52,091 nt of DNA, from positions 1-52,091 of the forward strand of contig CABUBH010000010.1 of the NCBI GenBank assembly GCA_902489775.1. Direction: 5' to 3'. Below are positions 9,416-17,466 of the stretch, piece after piece. The first letter of the stretch is position 1. Each line of letters starts with the position of its first letter. Under the pieces are notes generated by a model. It was not told the origin of the DNA and did not search any database. It saw only the letters and a program-made list of their open reading frames with translations. The stretch is from an uncultured Collinsella sp. GTDB taxonomy: Bacteria > Actinomycetota > Coriobacteriia > Coriobacteriales > Coriobacteriaceae. The translations under genes were made by a program, and so were the position numbers.

Positions 9416-9491
9416 TGGTGCCCCCGGGCGGATTCGAACCGTCGACACCCGCTTTAGGAGAGCGGTGCTCTATCCCCTGAGCTACGGAGGC
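9416..9491 (-). tRNA. tRNA-Arg (anticodon CCT)
   Basis: The minus strand folds into a full cloverleaf. The 7-bp acceptor starts GCCTCCG, the D-loop region reads AGCTCAGGGGATAGAGC, and the anticodon loop CTCCTAA carries CCT, which reads the rare arginine codon AGG. The T-loop is GGTTCGAATCC, and the CCA tail is encoded (9416-9418). Confidence 0.95.
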
Positions 9492-9549
9492 ATGTTGTAC
9501 TAGTGTAGCAGATTTACTGCATCGCCATACGTCGCATGACTAGACTTCG

Positions 9550-9618
9550 AAGTTGCGGTGGAATAGTTCCTGTCTGAAGCATCTAAAGCCGTATTTAGGA
9601 ACTATTTCACCGCAACTT
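9550..9618. repeat. Long-arm palindromic repeat, copy 1
   Basis: Arms 9550-9571 and 9597-9618 pair over 22 bp with one mismatch (left arm begins AAGTTGCGGTGG), around a 25-nt loop. A second copy at 34619-34686 has nearly identical arms and an unrelated loop. Both copies end a few bases beyond the stop codon of a minus-strand gene, so they may act as terminators or 3' stabilisers. Confidence 0.85.
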
Positions 9619-9626
9619 ATGAGGAG

Positions 9627-10025
9627 CTAGTTGCCTTTGTGGAAGAGGTTTTTGATAACGGAAGGGATGCTCTTGGCACCCTTGGCCGTCACATCGATAA
9701 AGTCGGGCGAACGCACGAGCTTGTCCTCGTCGACGTACTTGCGGACCGCGCGCAACGTCTCTTTGTCGTCGCGCGTCGAAAACGTAAAGTGACCGTTGTC
9801 CTTGGTGAAGATGGCAAAACGCGTGATCTTCTTGGTGCCGCGCAAAACCTCGGCGGCAATATAGTCGACCTCGTCCCACGGGATTTGAATATAATCCTCG
9901 GGATTACGCTCGTTGTAATACTCGAACGCCTTATTGCCCACCATCACGTTACCGTGGCTGGTAAGCCCCATCAGGCAGGTTGCCGGCGTTGCCAGATCGA
10001 CCGTGCTGTTCTGAGATTGCGCCAT
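9627..10025 (-). CDS. DUF956 family protein of the mannose PTS operon (ManO-like)
   Basis: This 132-residue protein reads MAQSQNSTVDLATPATCLMG at its start and matches the DUF956 family, which almost always follows mannose-type PTS genes. It is thought to be a regulator or accessory of that transporter, but the mechanism is not established. It lies 120 bases after the IID gene on the same strand. The start at 10025 is preferred over an in-frame ATG at 10076 because GAGG lies about 6 nt upstream and homologues begin near this point. No membrane segment is visible, so it should be cytoplasmic. The stop codon is followed after 8 nt by a long palindromic repeat. Confidence 0.8.
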   Translation of the reverse strand: MAQSQNSTVDLATPATCLMGLTSHGNVMVGNKAFEYYNERNPEDYIQIPWDEVDYIAAEVLRGTKKITRFAIFTKDNGHFTFSTRDDKETLRAVRKYVDEDKLVRSPDFIDVTAKGAKSIPSVIKNLFHKGN

Positions 10026-10145
10026 GCGCGCCTCGCCCTCCAAATAAAACAATCGGACCGCATCCAGTGTACCCACCGGGTGCGGTCCGTTTCAATGGCT
10101 CAAAAGCCCTTGCCTAGCAATTCTCGGTCTTAAGCCGAAACGTGC

Positions 10146-11066
10146 TTACATGAAGCCGCAGACGCGACCGATGATGCCGATGGCGAAGAGAGCCAGGATG
10201 ATGACGATCGGGCTGACCTTCTTCTTGAGGAGCTTGCAGACCAGCAGGGTCAGGCACACGGCGGCAAGGCCAGGGATGAGCTGATCGAGGTTGGCCTGAA
10301 GCGTGGTGACCTTCACCTGATCAAGGGCGTTAGCACCGATGGAGTTATACATCGTCAGTGCTTCCTTGACACCCTCAGAACCGGAGGGCAGGTTAGCCCA
10401 GTCGATAAAGGCGCCAGCAGACTGCGTAACCTTGGAGACGACCGGGGTGAAGGAGATGGACACCCAGCGCTCGACCAGGGCGCCGATGATGAACATACCC
10501 AGAATGGAAGCACCCTCGGTGACCTTGCCCATCAGACCGCCGGAGAGGTCCTTGGCGATGGAGGAGCCGACCTTGTAGCCAAACTCCTGCGTGTACCACA
10601 GGAAGGCGTAACGGATGATGTTCCACGCGAAGAAGAACAGCAGCGGACCGGCGATGCTGCCGGACAGGGCCAGGGAAGCGCCCAGAGCACCCAGAATCGG
10701 GCGAAGGGTGAACCAGAAGGCGGGGTCGCCGACACCGGCGAGCGGGCCCATCATACCGACCTTGACGCCCTGAATGGCGACGTCGTCAATCGGGGCACCG
10801 TTGGCGCGCTCCTCCTCGAGAGCGAGGGTAACGCCAATGACGGGGGCGGAAACATAGGGGTGGGTGTTATAGAACTCCAGGTGGCGCTTAAGAGCGGCAA
10901 TCTGGTCATCCTTGCTGGTGTAGAGCTTCTTGATCGCAGGGATCATTGCGAAGCACCAGCCGCCGTTCTGCATACGCTCGTAGTTCCACGAGCCCTGAAG
11001 GAACTGATGACGGAAGCAAACCTTCTTGCGGTCAGCCTTGGTGAGCTGAATCTTGTTCTCTGCCAT
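10146..11066 (-). CDS. manZ: PTS mannose/fructose/sorbose family transporter subunit IID
   Basis: The 306-residue product is the IID membrane subunit of a mannose-family phosphotransferase system. It starts with a charged cytoplasmic stretch, then FLQGSWNYERMQNGGWCFAMIP and GVKVGMMGPLAGVGDPAFW, which are typical of IID. C-terminal membrane helices end KLLKKKVSPIVIILALFAIGIIG. With IIC it forms the sugar channel, and IIAB phosphorylates the sugar during uptake. ATG 11066 is chosen over a GTG at 11075 because a strong GGAGGGGAG lies upstream. That Shine-Dalgarno overlaps the IIC stop, which suggests coupled translation. Confidence 0.95.
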   Translation of the reverse strand: MAENKIQLTKADRKKVCFRHQFLQGSWNYERMQNGGWCFAMIPAIKKLYTSKDDQIAALKRHLEFYNTHPYVSAPVIGVTLALEEERANGAPIDDVAIQGVKVGMMGPLAGVGDPAFWFTLRPILGALGASLALSGSIAGPLLFFFAWNIIRYAFLWYTQEFGYKVGSSIAKDLSGGLMGKVTEGASILGMFIIGALVERWVSISFTPVVSKVTQSAGAFIDWANLPSGSEGVKEALTMYNSIGANALDQVKVTTLQANLDQLIPGLAAVCLTLLVCKLLKKKVSPIVIILALFAIGIIGRVCGFM

Positions 11067-11082
11067 ATGTATCACTCCCCTC

Positions 11083-11901
11083 CTACTCGTAATCGTTCAG
11101 AATGTCGCCGAGCGGGTCACCGGAGCCGCCGCCCATGCCGCCACCCTGCTTGGCCAGATCCTTAAGGCCAAGGTAGATGAGGGCAAGGGAGATGCCGATG
11201 AGGCCAAGGGCGATCAGCGTGAGCTGAGGGATGGCAGCAAGGACAAAGCCGAGGATGAAGAACGGCCAGGTCTCCTTGGTGGCCATCATGTTGATGACCA
11301 TGGCGTAACCGACGGAAGCGACCATGCCGCCGCCGACAGCCATACCGCCGGACAGCCAGTCGGGCATAGCGTTAAGCGCGTTGGTAACAGCCTCGGCCGG
11401 GATGATGCACAGAAGTACTGCCGGGATGGCGATACGAAGGCCCTGCATGAGGATAGCAGCGTACTGCCAGCGCTCGATGCCGGAGAAGTCGCCCTTCTCG
11501 GCGCAACCGTCCATGGCGTGAGCGATAGCGGTAGCCAGGGTACGGCAGATCATGGTCAGGAACAGACCAGCGACCGACAGCGGGACGGCGACGGCGATGG
11601 CGGCGGTAACGGCCTTTGCCGAATCGGTGGCGCCACCGTTGAGGGCGAGCACCATGATGATCGAAGAAGCGACCGAGGCCAGAGCGGCGTCAGGCGCGAC
11701 AGCGGCGCCAACGTTAGCCCAGCCAAGGGCCATCATCTGGAGCGAACCGCCCAGGAGGATGCCCTCCTGAAGGTGACCGGTTACGAGACCGATAAGCGTG
11801 CATGCCACGAGCGGCTGATGGAACTGGAACTCATCCAGAATGCCTTCCATACCGGCAAGCAACGCGACAATCGCAACAAGCAGAATAGTGATTGCAGACA
11901 T
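11083..11901 (-). CDS. manY: PTS mannose/fructose/sorbose family transporter subunit IIC
   Basis: This 272-residue polytopic membrane protein starts MSAITILLVAIVALLAGMEG and carries typical IIC segments: PLVACTLIGLVTGHLQEGILLGGSLQMMALGWANVGAAVAPDAALA. It forms the sugar-translocating part of the transporter with IID. It ends in a Gly-rich tail (KQGGGMGGGSGD). The gene lies between IIAB (18-bp gap) and IID (16-bp gap) in the usual order. The sugar cannot be told from sequence alone; mannose, glucose, fructose, sorbose and N-acetyl amino sugars are all carried by this family. Confidence 0.95.
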   Translation of the reverse strand: MSAITILLVAIVALLAGMEGILDEFQFHQPLVACTLIGLVTGHLQEGILLGGSLQMMALGWANVGAAVAPDAALASVASSIIMVLALNGGATDSAKAVTAAIAVAVPLSVAGLFLTMICRTLATAIAHAMDGCAEKGDFSGIERWQYAAILMQGLRIAIPAVLLCIIPAEAVTNALNAMPDWLSGGMAVGGGMVASVGYAMVINMMATKETWPFFILGFVLAAIPQLTLIALGLIGISLALIYLGLKDLAKQGGGMGGGSGDPLGDILNDYE

Positions 11902-11919
11902 GTATCGGACCCTCCTTTA

Positions 11920-12909
11920 CTATGCTTGAGCGGCCAGTTCGGCCTTAGCTTTCTTCAACATGGCGTCGAGATCCTCGGAGGAATCCGAAGGAACCTTGCG
12001 GACCTCGAACTTGACGCCCTTGGCCTTGAGGGCCTCGAGAGTCTTGACGTCGTCATCGCCCATAGCGACGGCGTTGGTGACGACGACCTTGCCCTTGGAG
12101 TGAGCCATGGAACCGATGTTGACTTCCTTGATGTCGACGCCGGCCTCGATGGCCTTGAGCAGATCCTGCGGGTTCTCAAAGAGCAGCATGGCCTTGGTGT
12201 CACCAAAGCGCGTGTCCTTGACGACCTCGGCCATCTTCTTGATGGGCACGACGTTGGCATGGACTCCCGGAGGGGCAGCCTGCTCGATCATGGTCTTGCG
12301 GAGCTCGTCGTGAGCAACGCCGTCGGAAACCACGATGATGCGGTTGGGGTTGATCTGCTTGGTCCACGTGGTGGCCACCTGACCATGAAGCAGACGGGTG
12401 TCGATACGGACGTGGGCAATCTTGATGTGCCCGTCGCCGATGACCGTTCCCGGAGGGATGGCGCCTGCAGGAGCAGCGGCGGCCGCAGCCGGCTTCTTCT
12501 CCTCGGGCTCCAGAGACTCGGGCTTGACGCGCACGCCAGCCTTAGCCTCAGTCACGAGATGTTTTGCGATCGCATGTGCAGTGTTCTTTGCGTCAAAGCG
12601 CTGCGAATATGCCTCGATGAGCATAGGCAGGTTGACACCGGTGACGATAGCCCAGGAATCGTGGCCCTCGATGAGCCCGCTGATCTGGTTGAACGGCGTG
12701 CCGCCCCACAGATCAACGAGGAAGAGCACCTGCTCCTGGTCCTCGAAGGAAGCGACTGCTTCCTCAACCTTGGCGCGGAAATCGTCGGGGCCCATGCTCG
12801 GCTCGAGCGAGACCACGGCAACAGACGGCTGATCGCCAAAGACCATCGAGCCCGTCTGCTTGATTCCAGCTGCCAAGTCCCCGTGGCTAGCAAGAACAAT
12901 ACTTACCAT
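11920..12909 (-). CDS. manX: PTS mannose-family fused IIAB component
   Basis: A 329-residue cytoplasmic phosphotransferase. The IIA domain (about 1-130) carries the phosphorylated His9 in VLASHGDLAAG and the motif DLWGGTPFN. An Ala/Pro-rich hinge (about 135-155) leads to the IIB domain, where RIDTRLLHGQV holds His175, the second phosphorylation site. It passes phosphate from HPr to the incoming sugar. It is the first gene of the manXYZ-DUF956 operon. ATG 12909 is preferred to the adjacent in-frame GTG 12912, because AAGGAGG lies 7 nt before it. Confidence 0.95.
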   Translation of the reverse strand: MVSIVLASHGDLAAGIKQTGSMVFGDQPSVAVVSLEPSMGPDDFRAKVEEAVASFEDQEQVLFLVDLWGGTPFNQISGLIEGHDSWAIVTGVNLPMLIEAYSQRFDAKNTAHAIAKHLVTEAKAGVRVKPESLEPEEKKPAAAAAAPAGAIPPGTVIGDGHIKIAHVRIDTRLLHGQVATTWTKQINPNRIIVVSDGVAHDELRKTMIEQAAPPGVHANVVPIKKMAEVVKDTRFGDTKAMLLFENPQDLLKAIEAGVDIKEVNIGSMAHSKGKVVVTNAVAMGDDDVKTLEALKAKGVKFEVRKVPSDSSEDLDAMLKKAKAELAAQA

Positions 12910-12979
12910 CACATAACCTCCTTTTTGTCTACGTATTTCCTACACGACATGAAAGGAGTATACCTGTTTGGATTGTGGA

Positions 12980-13183
12980 ATTATAGCTAAATTCGCAAAA
13001 GGTTGGATTATTTGTTTAAACGTCTAAGTTTGTTACAAATTGATTACATTGCTGGTTTACAGCTCATTGCCTGATAAAACGTGATTTGCCGATTGTTTCC
13101 AAAGACATATACAGGCGCACTGTTCGTTAAAACCGCTTTTAGGTGGATCCCAATGCGCCTGCGTGCCGCCATTTTGTTTAAAC
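12980..13183 (-). promoter_or_regulatory. Promoter region of the mannose PTS operon with two GTTTAAAC boxes
   Basis: On the minus strand a perfect -10 hexamer TATAAT (12980-12985) has a weak -35 ATCCAA 17 bp upstream (13003-13008). Two copies of the extended palindrome TTTGTTTAAAC lie upstream, with cores at 13014-13021 (abutting the -35) and 13176-13183, 162 bp apart. Weak -35 plus paired boxes suggests an activator or looping repressor. A 10-bp inverted repeat with one mismatch (13113-13122 with 13151-13160) lies between them. No gene is visible in 12910-13246. Confidence 0.5.
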
Positions 13184-13246
13184 AGACATGACTTGACTAA
13201 CCGAAGCAAATATGTTTAGAACTCTAGCCCATGCAGTCATTGGATG

Positions 13247-13675
13247 TTAGGCGATGTGGAGTGGGTTGGCGGCGTCGACGGCATCGGGTGCGTCGGAGAG
13301 GCCGTCAGGAGCAGCGTCTGCCGGGTCCTCGTCGGGAGTCTCGATCTGTTTGATCATTACCTCTTGGCCCTGCAGCAAATAGGTCTCGCCGCTACCGCAA
13401 TGGGGACAGGTCTTGCCGTGCTCGACCGTCGCGTAGTCGCGGCCGCACGCCTCGCAATGTGTCACGGCCTCGACGGGCTCCACGATAAGCTCCGCGCCCT
13501 GCGCGATAGGCTTTTTATCTGCTGCCCAGCGCCAAGCGTCGAGTAGCAAGTCGGGAACGACGCCCGAGACCTCGCCCAACAGCAACGTTACGCTCGAAAC
13601 GCGACGCACGCCATGAGCGCGCGCTACATTCTCGACATCGCGAATAATGTGATAGACGATTCCCAATTCATGCAA
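13247..13675 (-). CDS. hypA: Hydrogenase maturation nickel metallochaperone HypA
   Basis: HypA delivers nickel to the large subunit of [NiFe] hydrogenases. The N-terminus MHELG provides the nickel-binding His2. The zinc site is present as two CxxC pairs (Cys74/Cys77 and Cys90/Cys93). The usual HypA ends near residue 115; here an acidic Asp/Ala/Pro-rich tail adds about 27 residues. The other hyp genes visible in this window (hypF, C, D, E) are about 31 kb away on the opposite strand, so maturation genes are split. A weak AAAGG lies 12 nt before the start. It is the only hydrogenase-related gene at this spot, just downstream of the Fe-S oxidoreductase gene. Confidence 0.93.
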   Translation of the reverse strand: MHELGIVYHIIRDVENVARAHGVRRVSSVTLLLGEVSGVVPDLLLDAWRWAADKKPIAQGAELIVEPVEAVTHCEACGRDYATVEHGKTCPHCGSGETYLLQGQEVMIKQIETPDEDPADAAPDGLSDAPDAVDAANPLHIA

Positions 13676-13720
13676 GGTAGAAACCTTTCAACAACGGTTG
13701 ATGCGATGCAAACTCAAAGC

Positions 13721-13756
13721 AAGGGGACGGCGAAGTCTAGTCTGCGCCGTCCCCTT
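13721..13756 (-). terminator. Hairpin downstream of the Fe-S oxidoreductase gene
   Basis: A perfect 12-bp stem (13721-13732 with 13745-13756, AAGGGGACGGCG) lies 16 bases after the stop on the minus strand. There is no clear T tract, so it may stabilise the 3' end or terminate weakly. Confidence 0.5.
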
Positions 13757-13771
13757 ACCCGCCATGGTTAC

Positions 13772-16549
13772 CTATTTACGACCGAACTTGATTTTGATTG
13801 CACGCTTTAAAGCATACTTGCCAAGGCTCGGGAGCTTTTGCTCGTATTTGACCATCGTGGAGCACTCGGGGCGGTCGCGATCCAGATGGATGGCGTCAAA
13901 CGCGCACTTGGTGGTGCACAGGCCGCAGCCGATGCACTTGTTGGGGTCGACGATCGAGGCGCCGCAGCCCAGGCAGCGGGCAGTCTCGACGCGCACCTGC
14001 TCCTCGGTAAAGGTCTCAACATACTCGCTAAACGGCGCAGCCTTCTCGCGTTCGCGGTCCACATGCGCAACCTCGCGGCTCGCGTTGTCGTAGCTCTCGA
14101 GCACAACGTCGTCGCGGTCGAGCGCGGTGTAGCGGCGCTGATTGCGGCCGATGGTGAGCGTGGATCCCGGCTGCACAAAGCGATGGATGGACACGGCGGC
14201 CTCGTGGCCGGCGGCGATAGCGTCGATGGCAAAGCTGGGGCCGGTGTAGACGTCGCCGCCCACAAAGATGTCTGGCTCAGCGGTCTGGTAGGTCTGGGGA
14301 TCGGCAAGGGCACCCCGGCCGCGGCCGAGCTCCACCTTGGAGCCAGCCAGCAGGTCGCCCCACACAATGGACTGGCCAATCGACATGACGACACGGTCGG
14401 CATCGACACGGCGCAGATCGTTCTCGTCGTACTCGGGCGCAAAACGGCCCTCGTCGTCAAAGACACGCGTGCAGCGCTTGAAGGTGATACCGCACACACG
14501 ACCGGCCTCGTCCAGGTGAATCTCCTTGGGGCCCCAGCCGCAGCTGATGTGAGCGCCGTCCTCAACGGCCTCGCGACGTTCCTCCTCGCTGGCGGGCATC
14601 TGGGCCTCGCTCTCCAGGCAGAACATCTCAACGTGCTCAGAGCCCAGACGGCAGGCGTTGCGGGCAACGTCGATGGCCACGTTACCGCCGCCCACCACAA
14701 TGGTGCGGCCGGACAGGGTATCGATCTTGCCGCTGTTAACCTCGCGAAGGAAGTCGACGGCCACGGTCACGTCCTCGGCATCCTCGCCCGGAATACCGGC
14801 AAGGCGGCCGCCCTGGCAGCCAATGGCAACGTAGAAGGCCTTAAAGCCCTGCTCGCGCAGCTCGTCGAGCGTCACATCGCGACCGACCTCAACGCCATAG
14901 CGGAACTCGGCACCCATCAGGCGAATGATCTCGACCTCGGCCTCGATAACATCCTTCTGCAGCTTAAAGCTGGGAATACCGTAGGTGAGCATGCCGCCCG
15001 GGCGCTCGTTCTTCTCGAATACGACGGGCTTGTAGCCCTTCTCGGCCAGATAGAAGGCACAGGACAGGCCGGCCGGACCGGCACCGATAATGGCAATCTT
15101 CTGATCAAAGCCGCCAGCGCGCGTCGGCGTCACCACAGGTGGGACATAGCGGGTCGCGGCATCCAGATCGCGCTGAGCGATAAACTTCTTGACCTCGTCG
15201 ATAGCCACGGCGGCGTCCACACGGCCGCGAGTGCAGGCATCCTCGCAGCGGCGGTTACACACGCGGCCGCAGATGGCGGGCAGCGGGTTCTCACGCTTGA
15301 TGAGCGCCAGTGCCTCGTCATAGCGACCCTGAGCCGCGAGCTTCAAATAGCCCTGAACGGCAACGTGCGCGGGGCAGGCCGTCTTGCAGGGAGCGGTGCC
15401 GGACTCATGCGTCTCGATGCGGTTGTCGTTGCGGTAGTTGGGCGACCACTTGGTGTGGTCCCACTTGGTGGCATCGGGCAGCTCCTGGCGCGGATACTCG
15501 GGCACCTGTCCGCCGGCTTTTTTGCTGCAGAGCTTCTGGCCCAGCTTGGCGGCGCCGGCCGGGCACACCTCTACGCAGCGACCGCAGGCCACGCACTTGT
15601 CCTTCTCGACCTTGGCGACATAGGCAGAGCGCGACAGGTTGGGCGTGTTGAACAGCTGGCTGGTGCGCAGGGCGTAGCACACGTTAACGTTGCAGTTGCA
15701 GATGGCGAAGATCTTGTTCTCGCCATCGATATTGGTGATCTGATGCACAAAGCCGTTGTCCTCGGCCTGGCGCAGAATGTCGTAGACCTCCTCGCGGGTC
15801 ACGTAATGGCCGCGGTCGGTCTCGACCACGTAGTCGGCCATGTCGCCCACGGCGATGCACCAGTCAGCCGGGTCGTCGGCGCAGCCCTCGCCCATCACAC
15901 GACGGCTCGCGCGGCAGCTGCAGGTGCTGGCGGCATATTTGCCATCGTATTTGTCGAGCCAATGCTCGATATGCTCGATCGGCACCGAGGTGCTCGAGGC
16001 ATCGATGGCCTTCTCGACGGGAATGACGTGCATGCCGATGCCGGCACCTCCGGGCGGCACCATCGGCGTCGCCTTGGACAGCGGGCCCTTGGACGCCTGC
16101 TCAAAGAACTTGGCATAGACCGGGTGCTCCTCGAGCTGGCTCACGCGCATGTTGAGGAACTCAGCCGAACCGGGCACCAGCATGGGCAGCACCCACTGCT
16201 TGGCGCGCTCGGGGTTTTCCCAGTTGTACTCGAGCAGGCCCGTGTAGCTCATGTCGTCGAGCATCTTTTCGATATCTGCCTCGGGCATGCCGGTGATCTT
16301 GACCATCTCGGGCAGCGTGTAGGGACGGCGCATTTTCATCTTGCAGAGCACTTCGGCCTGCTCGTCGGTCGCGGCCTCGGCAAACGACCAGTACTCGTAG
16401 CCCAGCAGCTCGTCGCGATGCAGCAGGCGGTTGGTGCAGTGCTCGCACAGCTTGACGATGGCCTCGCGCGGGTGCTCCGGCAGTGGCGGCACAAACTCGG
16501 CGCCGATATCGGGCTCGGTGTAGCTAATTCCCGGTCCGTTGAGAATCAT
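13772..16549 (-). CDS. Large iron-sulfur/FAD NAD(P)H-dependent oxidoreductase (GltD-like)
   Basis: A 925-residue modular redox protein. The N-terminal third carries a Cys-rich stretch (CSCRASRRVMGEGC and CNCNVNVC). Next is a 4Fe-4S motif, CVACGRCVEVCPAG, followed by the Fe-S module typical of glutamate synthase small subunits (CPAHVAVQGYL to CNRRCEDACTRG). Next come an FAD Rossmann motif, IAIIGAGPAGLSC, and a NAD(P)H Rossmann motif, VVGGGNVAIDVARNA. The C-terminus is an 8-Cys ferredoxin-like domain containing CIGCGLCTTKC. It should move electrons between NAD(P)H and ferredoxin or an unknown substrate. AAGGGA lies about 7 nt before the ATG. It is divergent from a TetR regulator with palindromic operators between them, so it is probably that regulator's target. 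The substrate is unknown. Confidence 0.8.
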   Translation of the reverse strand: MILNGPGISYTEPDIGAEFVPPLPEHPREAIVKLCEHCTNRLLHRDELLGYEYWSFAEAATDEQAEVLCKMKMRRPYTLPEMVKITGMPEADIEKMLDDMSYTGLLEYNWENPERAKQWVLPMLVPGSAEFLNMRVSQLEEHPVYAKFFEQASKGPLSKATPMVPPGGAGIGMHVIPVEKAIDASSTSVPIEHIEHWLDKYDGKYAASTCSCRASRRVMGEGCADDPADWCIAVGDMADYVVETDRGHYVTREEVYDILRQAEDNGFVHQITNIDGENKIFAICNCNVNVCYALRTSQLFNTPNLSRSAYVAKVEKDKCVACGRCVEVCPAGAAKLGQKLCSKKAGGQVPEYPRQELPDATKWDHTKWSPNYRNDNRIETHESGTAPCKTACPAHVAVQGYLKLAAQGRYDEALALIKRENPLPAICGRVCNRRCEDACTRGRVDAAVAIDEVKKFIAQRDLDAATRYVPPVVTPTRAGGFDQKIAIIGAGPAGLSCAFYLAEKGYKPVVFEKNERPGGMLTYGIPSFKLQKDVIEAEVEIIRLMGAEFRYGVEVGRDVTLDELREQGFKAFYVAIGCQGGRLAGIPGEDAEDVTVAVDFLREVNSGKIDTLSGRTIVVGGGNVAIDVARNACRLGSEHVEMFCLESEAQMPASEEERREAVEDGAHISCGWGPKEIHLDEAGRVCGITFKRCTRVFDDEGRFAPEYDENDLRRVDADRVVMSIGQSIVWGDLLAGSKVELGRGRGALADPQTYQTAEPDIFVGGDVYTGPSFAIDAIAAGHEAAVSIHRFVQPGSTLTIGRNQRRYTALDRDDVVLESYDNASREVAHVDREREKAAPFSEYVETFTEEQVRVETARCLGCGASIVDPNKCIGCGLCTTKCAFDAIHLDRDRPECSTMVKYEQKLPSLGKYALKRAIKIKFGRK

Positions 16550-16643
16550 GGTTGTCCCTTCTCTTGCCGCAGCCTGGCGAGACCGCGGCGCCCCTCTTTT
16601 TTTTGCAGGCTGGGCATGCCCCCATGCCGTTCACCCACCATTG

Positions 16644-16681
16644 TTGACATTGTGTCAAAAATAGTATTGACGAACCGTCAA
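16644..16681. promoter_or_regulatory. Twin palindromic operators for the divergent TetR regulator
   Basis: Two 15-bp perfect palindromes, TTGACATTGTGTCAA (16644-16658) and TTGACGAACCGTCAA (16667-16681), share the pattern TTGACR-N3-YGTCAA. Their centres are 23 bp apart, about two helical turns. The pair is itself bracketed by ATTGTTGAC and GTCAACAAT. They sit between the oxidoreductase and regulator genes, where TetR proteins commonly bind as paired dimers. Confidence 0.75.
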
Positions 16682-16740
16682 CAATATTCAAGACTGTTAG
16701 GCGAACGGTCAGGCAAAAGAGGATGAAAGGCGGCAAAAAC

Positions 16741-17403
16741 ATGGGCAACAACACAGCAGATACCTCTGTGGTCGATGCCGTTCCCGCATCCGATAGCGCG
16801 GCAAAGCGCCTGACGGGCGACGAACGCCGTCGCGAGATCCTCGATGCCGTACGTACCGTAAGCTCCGAGCTGGGCGTGTCCCACCTATCGGTATCGGCCG
16901 TGACCAAGCGAGCCGGCTGCACGCGTTCATTGTTCTACCACTACTTTGCCGATATGGACGCCGCCGTCACCGCTGTTATGGACGAGGCGATCGACGGCTT
17001 TATCTCCGAGCTCGAGCAGTGGAATGCCGGCCGCACCGTCGGAGATATCGAGGGCGCGCTCGACACCGTCGCCCCGCTCTTTAAGCGCCTGGTCGCCAGC
17101 GGCCACGAGCTGCCGAGCACGCTCACCTCGAGCAGCGGCGCGCTCTACGGCGGCTTTTTGCACAACGTGGTCCAGCGCGTGGCGCAGTATATCTGCGACA
17201 CCACCGTGGTGGATTTTGTCGCCCATCATGAGCTACGCATCGACCATGTCTACGAGACGTTCTACACCCTCATCATGGGGTTGTTGATGTATATCCGCAC
17301 GCACCCCGATGTGCCCGACGAGACGGTCAAGGAAATCATCGCCTCGACACTCCACATCGAGGGCTATACCGCCAAGTATCCGGAGCGCAAGCCCCAGGAC
17401 TGA
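16741..17403 (+). CDS. TetR family transcriptional regulator
   Basis: A 220-residue regulator. A helix-turn-helix of the TetR type lies at about residues 20-70: RRREILDAVRTVSSELGVSHLSVSAVTKRAGCTRSLFYHYFADMDAAV. The C-terminal ligand-binding domain is not assignable to a known ligand. ATG 16741 is preferred because AAAGG lies about 10 nt upstream; at the in-frame ATG 16723 an AGAGG abuts the start codon directly. Twin TTGACR palindromes just upstream suggest it represses itself and the divergent oxidoreductase gene. The downstream membrane protein, 63 bp away on the same strand, may be in the same transcript. Confidence 0.9.
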   Translation: MGNNTADTSVVDAVPASDSAAKRLTGDERRREILDAVRTVSSELGVSHLSVSAVTKRAGCTRSLFYHYFADMDAAVTAVMDEAIDGFISELEQWNAGRTVGDIEGALDTVAPLFKRLVASGHELPSTLTSSSGALYGGFLHNVVQRVAQYICDTTVVDFVAHHELRIDHVYETFYTLIMGLLMYIRTHPDVPDETVKEIIASTLHIEGYTAKYPERKPQD

Positions 17404-17466
17404 CGACATTTGGCCAAACTGCCCGCGATCAGAAGAGGGGCCGCGGGCGTGTGAAAGGAGAGCAGC

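Noticed and set aside
12913..13246. Sigma-54 promoter for the mannose PTS
   Set aside because: No GG-N10-GC at -24/-12 is visible on the minus strand; a TATAAT -10 is present instead.
13838..16726. A very long plus-strand open frame opposite the Fe-S oxidoreductase
   Set aside because: It mirrors the minus-strand gene, has no family motifs, and is a by-product of high GC. The minus-strand frame has clear Fe-S, FAD and NAD(P)H motifs.
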